Source: Desulfotomaculum nigrificans DSM 574
GTDB taxonomy: Bacteria; Bacillota; Desulfotomaculia; Desulfotomaculales; Desulfotomaculaceae
Direction: 5' to 3'
DNA length: 64,000 nucleotides
Assembly (NCBI RefSeq): GCF_000189755.2
Contig: NZ_KI912183.1
Location: 684,257 to 748,256, forward strand
Shown: positions 60,310-64,000 of the stretch, one piece after another
Numbering within the stretch: the first letter of the stretch is position 1
Layout: each line of letters begins with the position of its first letter
Position numbers and translations under genes: made by a program
The notes under the pieces: generated by a model
The model's database searches: none
Told to the model about the DNA's origin: nothing
Seen by the model: the letters and a program-made list of their open reading frames with translations, nothing else

Positions 60310-62019
60310 ATGAATTTTGCTGAACTCGAATTATTAAGAGCAACTGCTAGAGAGTCCATTAAGTTGCGTTTGGGTGAAGAACCATCGGACAACTTTAAAT
60401 ATCACGTGCTGGTTTGCGGTGGTACCGGATGTATATCAATTGGTTGTCAAAATACCCTGCAAGCTATGCAAAAGGCCATTGAAGATCATGGTTTACAAGA
60501 AACCGTTAAACTGGTTGTAACCGGTTGCATGGGCACCTGTGAGATGGGTCCCGTAATTACGGTATTCCCCGAAGGTTATTACTATTGCCGGGTTAAACCG
60601 GAAGATGTTGAAGAGATCGTCACTTCTCATCTGAAGGAAGGCAAATTTGTTGAACGGTTATGCTACCATGCCGCTGATGGTACTGTTCAACCCAAGAAAT
60701 CAGATATGGTCTTCTTCAAAAAGCAAAAACGCAACGCTTTGCGTAACTGCGGTCTGATTAACCAGACCTCCATTGAAGAATACATTGCTATGGACGGCTA
60801 TAAGGCCTTGGCTAAAGTTCTACAAGAAATGACTCCCCAACAAGTGGTTGACGAAGTTAAAAAATCCGGCCTGCGTGGTCGTGGTGGTGCCGGCTTCCCC
60901 ACCGGCATGAAGTGGCAATTTGTTTTAGATCAAAAAGCAGATCAAAAATATGTCGTAGTTAACGGTGACGAAGGTGACCCGGGTGCTTTCATGGATCGTT
61001 CCGTTCTGGAAGATGACCCATATTCCGTAATTGAAGCTATGACCATTGGCGGCTATGCAGTAGGCGCCAGTAAGGGTTACGCTTATATCCGTTTAGAATA
61101 TCCTCGCGCCATTGACCACTTCACGAAAGCCCTGGCCCGGGCCAGAGAAGTTGGCCTGTTGGGTAACAACATTTTAGGTACTGATTTCAGCTTTGATATT
61201 GAAATTCGGGTAGGTGCCGGTGCCTTTGTGTGCGGTGAAGAGACTGCCCTACTGGCTTCCATCGAAGGTCGTCGTGGCGAACCCCGGCCGCGTCCTCCCT
61301 TCCCGGCTGTTTCCGGTTTGTTTGGCAAACCTACTCTGATTAACAACGTTGAAACCTGGGCTAATATTTGTCCCATTATTATTAAAGGTGGCGACTGGTA
61401 CGCCACAATGGGCACCGAAAAGAGTAAGGGTACCAAGGTATTTACTTTGGCTGGTAAAATTAACAATACCGGTCTGGTGGAAGTACCCCTGGGCATTACC
61501 CTGCGGGAAATTGTTGAAGATATTGGTGGCGGCGTACCTGGCGGTAAAGCCTTTAAGGCTGCGCAAACCGGTGGCCCCTCCGGCGGTTGCATTCCAGCTG
61601 CTTATTTAGATACTCCCATTGACTATGAAAACCTGGCTGCCTTGGGTTCAATTGTTGGTTCCGGTGGTATGATTATCGTTGACGAAGGAACATGTATGGT
61701 AGATTTGGCTAAGTTTTACCTGGGCTTCACTCAGGATGAATCCTGTGGTAAGTGTACCCCCTGCCGCATCGGCACCAAGCGGATGCTTGAGATTTTGGAA
61801 CGTATTACCAAGGGTGTCGGCAAAGAGGAAGATATTGAGCTGCTAATTGAACTGGCCAACTCCATTAAGGCTTCTGCCCTGTGCGGTTTGGGTCAAACAG
61901 CTCCTAACCCGATCCTCAGCACTTTGCGATACTTCCGTGACGAATATGAAGCCCACGTTAAAGATAAAACCTGCCCGGCTGGCGTTTGTAAAATGCCCCG
62001 TAAAGGCCTAAAATCCTAG
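60310..62019 (+). CDS. hydB: [FeFe]-hydrogenase NuoF-like flavin subunit, copy 2, without the C-terminal ferredoxin domain (HydB)
   Basis: 569 aa from ATG at 60310 (GGGAGGTG upstream; GTG at 60301 is in frame). Has the N-terminal [2Fe-2S] domain (CGGTGCISIGC, GCMGTCEMGP), NADH site GRGGAGFPTG, FMN site GDEGDPGAFMDRS and the [4Fe-4S] motif ESCGKCTPCRIG. It ends at CPAGVCKMPRKGLKS, exactly where copy 1 continues into the two-[4Fe-4S] domain. The loss removes the two clusters that bifurcating HydB proteins carry, so electron flow probably differs (inference). Confidence 0.95.
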   Translation: MNFAELELLRATARESIKLRLGEEPSDNFKYHVLVCGGTGCISIGCQNTLQAMQKAIEDHGLQETVKLVVTGCMGTCEMGPVITVFPEGYYYCRVKPEDVEEIVTSHLKEGKFVERLCYHAADGTVQPKKSDMVFFKKQKRNALRNCGLINQTSIEEYIAMDGYKALAKVLQEMTPQQVVDEVKKSGLRGRGGAGFPTGMKWQFVLDQKADQKYVVVNGDEGDPGAFMDRSVLEDDPYSVIEAMTIGGYAVGASKGYAYIRLEYPRAIDHFTKALARAREVGLLGNNILGTDFSFDIEIRVGAGAFVCGEETALLASIEGRRGEPRPRPPFPAVSGLFGKPTLINNVETWANICPIIIKGGDWYATMGTEKSKGTKVFTLAGKINNTGLVEVPLGITLREIVEDIGGGVPGGKAFKAAQTGGPSGGCIPAAYLDTPIDYENLAALGSIVGSGGMIIVDEGTCMVDLAKFYLGFTQDESCGKCTPCRIGTKRMLEILERITKGVGKEEDIELLIELANSIKASALCGLGQTAPNPILSTLRYFRDEYEAHVKDKTCPAGVCKMPRKGLKS

Positions 62020-62038
62020 AGGATAGGAGGGAAAAGGC

Positions 62039-63820
62039 ATGGCAACTGTAACACTAACCATTGACAATCAAACTGTTGAAGTTGAACAGGGTTCAACTAT
62101 ATTGGAAGCTGCCAAAAAGATTGGTATTAACATACCTACCCTTTGCTATATGAAGGATATCAACGCCATCGGCGCTTGCCGTATTTGCGTTGTTGAAGTT
62201 CAAGGCGCCCGTGCCCTTCAGGCTGCCTGCGTTACACCGGTGGCACAGGGTATGGTTGTTAAGACTAATTCAGCAGCTGTCCGGGCATCCCGTAAAATGA
62301 CCCTGGAACTGATTCAATCTAACCACCCGCAGGAATGTAATACCTGCCTGCGCAACAATAACTGCGAACTACAGGCTCTTTCCGAAGCTATGGGTCTGAA
62401 GGAAGTTCGTTTTACCAGACCGGCCCAGAGCCACAGTAAAGATGAGATTGATAACTCTTCTCCCTCTATCGTGCGTGATCCCCGGAAGTGCATCCTGTGC
62501 CGTCGCTGTGTAGCTGTTTGTGAAAAGGTTCAGGGTGTTAAGTGCATCAGCGCCGTGAATCGTGGCTTTGAAACCATCATCGCACCTCCCTTTAATCAAG
62601 GCCTGGGTGATGTTAACTGTGCTATGTGCGGACAGTGTTCACTGGTTTGTCCTACCGGCGCCATAACCGAAGTTGACGATACAGGCAAAGTATGGAGGGC
62701 TTTGGATGACCCAAACAAGCATGTGGTGGTGCAAACCGCCCCGGCTGTTCGTGTGGCCATTGCTGAAGAATTTGGCCTGGAACCCGGTACCATTGGCACC
62801 GGTAAACTGGTAGCCGCTCTCCGCCGCTTGGGCTTTGACAGTGTAATGGACACCGATTTTACCGCTGACTTGACTATTATGGAAGAAGGCACCGAGTTCA
62901 TCAAGCGTGTCACCGAAGGTGGCGTGCTGCCGATGATCACCTCCTGCAGCCCTGGTTGGATTAAATACATTGAAATGTATTATCCCGATTTACTGGCTCA
63001 CCTGTCTACCTGTAAATCTCCTCAGCAGATGTTTGGCGCGCTGGTCAAAACCTTCTATGCTGAAAAGAAAGGTATCGATCCAGCTTCCATTTATAGCGTA
63101 TCCATCATGCCCTGTACGGCTAAAAAATTTGAGGCTCAGCGTGATGAGCTTAAAGACAGTGGCTTCCAGGATGTAGATGTTGTACTTACCACCCGTGAAC
63201 TGGGTCGTATGCTGCGTGAAATCGGTATTGACTGGGATAACCTACCGGAGGAACAATATGATGATCCGATGGGTATTTCCACCGGTGCTGCCGTTATCTT
63301 CGGTGCTACCGGCGGCGTAATGGAAGCTGCTGTACGTACCGTTTACGAAGTAATCACCAAAGAAACAATGCCGGATATTAACTTGACTCCTGTTCGGGGT
63401 ATGAAAGGTATTAAAGAAGCCACCCTTAAGGTCGGCGACCTGGAAGTTAAAGTTGCCGTCGCCCATACCCTAGGTAATGCTCGTAAGTTGTTGGATAAAA
63501 TTCGGGCCAACGAATGTGATTACCACTTTATTGAAATCATGTGCTGCCCCGGCGGTTGCATCGGTGGTGGTGGTCAGCCTATCCCCACCAACCTGGAAGT
63601 TCGTCTCAAGCGTATTGCCGGTATCTATAAGGCTGACGAAGAACTGCCGATCCGCAAATCCCATGAGAACCCAGCTATTAAGGCTATTTACGAAGAGTTC
63701 TTGGGCCAACCTCTGGGCGAAAAATCTCATAAACTTCTGCACACTCACTATATACCCCGAGGTGTTTATAGAAAACCCGAAGGTCTGCCGGATAAAGTTC
63801 CCAGCGGCGATCATCACTAA
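62039..63820 (+). CDS. hydA: [FeFe]-hydrogenase catalytic subunit, copy 2 (HydA)
   Basis: 593 aa. N-terminal [2Fe-2S] (TLCYMKDINAIGACRICVVE), His-ligated [4Fe-4S] (HPQECNTCLRNNNCELQ), two [4Fe-4S] (CILCRRCVAVC, CAMCGQCSLVCP), then the H-cluster domain. L1 reads TSCSPGW (Ser304 instead of the second Cys), L2 MPCTAKKFE, and L3 EIMCCPGGCIGGGGQP with an extra Cys502. It ends with the usual KLLHTHYIPRG and a short His-ending tail, without the C-terminal [2Fe-2S] domain of copy 1. GGAGGG lies before the ATG. Confidence 0.95.
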   Translation: MATVTLTIDNQTVEVEQGSTILEAAKKIGINIPTLCYMKDINAIGACRICVVEVQGARALQAACVTPVAQGMVVKTNSAAVRASRKMTLELIQSNHPQECNTCLRNNNCELQALSEAMGLKEVRFTRPAQSHSKDEIDNSSPSIVRDPRKCILCRRCVAVCEKVQGVKCISAVNRGFETIIAPPFNQGLGDVNCAMCGQCSLVCPTGAITEVDDTGKVWRALDDPNKHVVVQTAPAVRVAIAEEFGLEPGTIGTGKLVAALRRLGFDSVMDTDFTADLTIMEEGTEFIKRVTEGGVLPMITSCSPGWIKYIEMYYPDLLAHLSTCKSPQQMFGALVKTFYAEKKGIDPASIYSVSIMPCTAKKFEAQRDELKDSGFQDVDVVLTTRELGRMLREIGIDWDNLPEEQYDDPMGISTGAAVIFGATGGVMEAAVRTVYEVITKETMPDINLTPVRGMKGIKEATLKVGDLEVKVAVAHTLGNARKLLDKIRANECDYHFIEIMCCPGGCIGGGGQPIPTNLEVRLKRIAGIYKADEELPIRKSHENPAIKAIYEEFLGQPLGEKSHKLLHTHYIPRGVYRKPEGLPDKVPSGDHH

Positions 63821-63827
63821 AAATTCT

Positions 63828-63862
63828 GAGAGGGCCTGCCAATTGGCAAGCCCTCTCTTGTT
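63828..63862 (+). terminator. Terminator after the second hydrogenase operon
   Basis: Stem GAGAGGGC / GCCCTCTC enclosing an inner TGCCAATTGGCA palindrome, followed by TTGTTTC. Confidence 0.85.
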
Positions 63863-63911
63863 TCAGTTACTGGATAAACATTAAAAATATATCCAAGAGT
63901 CCTTTCTTTTA

Positions 63912-64000
63912 CTAACTGTTTAATATTTGGTTTAGCTTATTAAGAATATGGATGTTATTTAAATTATCGGCCAACCACTTAAAAGTAAATTTCATCAAAG
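63912..64000 (-). other. Possible 3' end of a minus-strand gene at the window edge
   Basis: An open minus-strand frame enters from the right edge and stops with TAG at 63914-63912; the visible part reads LMKFTFKWLADNLNNIHILN then KLNQILNS. It could be the C-terminus of a gene to the right or chance; too short to identify. Apart from this and the terminator, 63821-64000 holds nothing recognisable. Confidence 0.25.

Overview
This 64 kb window looks like a chromosomal segment of an anaerobic, endospore-forming member of the Firmicutes (Clostridia), most likely the Desulfotomaculum/Desulforamulus group of the Peptococcaceae. The reasons are the gene order (yicC-remA-gmk-rpoZ-coaBC-priA-def-fmt), spore-related genes (SpoIID-like, BofC-like, SleB-like cortex hydrolase, phosphosulfolactate synthase), PyrR-type attenuators, a ydaO-type c-di-AMP riboswitch and two tandem trimeric [FeFe]-hydrogenase operons. 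The genus is an inference from content and order; no search was run.

Layout. 1-7.7 kb: a minus-strand housekeeping operon (yicC, remA, gmk, rpoZ, coaBC, priA, def, fmt, DUF116). 7.9-13.4 kb: a TraR/DksA-like zinc-finger gene, an aspartate aminotransferase gene cut in two by an intact IS30-family element with a 15-bp target duplication, then dapL and dapF. 13.6-21.6 kb: a chemoreceptor with a cysteine/tryptophan-rich N-terminus, a Ca2+-type P-ATPase, rqcH and a phosphodiesterase-like gene. 21.6-32.8 kb: a complete de novo UMP operon (pyrR-pyrB-pyrC-carA-carB-pyrK-pyrD-pyrF-lspA-pyrE) with a sigma-A promoter, two PyrR attenuators and a terminator; lspA sits inside it. 32.8-39.3 kb: a loose, partly decaying region with a YqhV-like gene, an MFS transporter with an odd tail, comA, the riboswitch-controlled LysM/SleB hydrolase, DUF441 and DUF5665 genes, rluD, and remnants of an NADH dehydrogenase and of a sulfhydrylase-type PLP enzyme on either side of rluD. 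39.3-53.6 kb: minus-strand housekeeping genes (UPF0210, ACT, secF, secD, HD hydrolase, yajC, tgt, queA, SpoIID-like, DUF2905, queH, ruvB, ruvA, ruvC, bofC-like, yebC, nadE). 53.6-63.9 kb: two plus-strand hydrogenase operons, each hydC-hydB-hydA, separated by a stand-alone fragment of a SpoIIE-like regulator and two small unknown reading frames.

How the genes work together. The hydrogenase operons encode NAD(P)H-linked [FeFe]-hydrogenases whose subunits form an electron wire from the flavin/NAD site (HydB) through HydC and the HydA iron-sulfur domains to the H-cluster. The two copies are not equivalent. Copy 1 has a C-terminal two-[4Fe-4S] domain on HydB and an extra thioredoxin-like [2Fe-2S] domain plus a cysteine tail on HydA. 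Copy 2 lacks both and has an altered H-cluster motif (TSCSPGW, MCCPGGC). The most interesting unexplained material lies around these operons: the domain differences, the SpoIIE C-terminal domain without its phosphatase, the small ORFs and the long structured leader. The recent IS30 disruption of an aminotransferase is the clearest mutation event.
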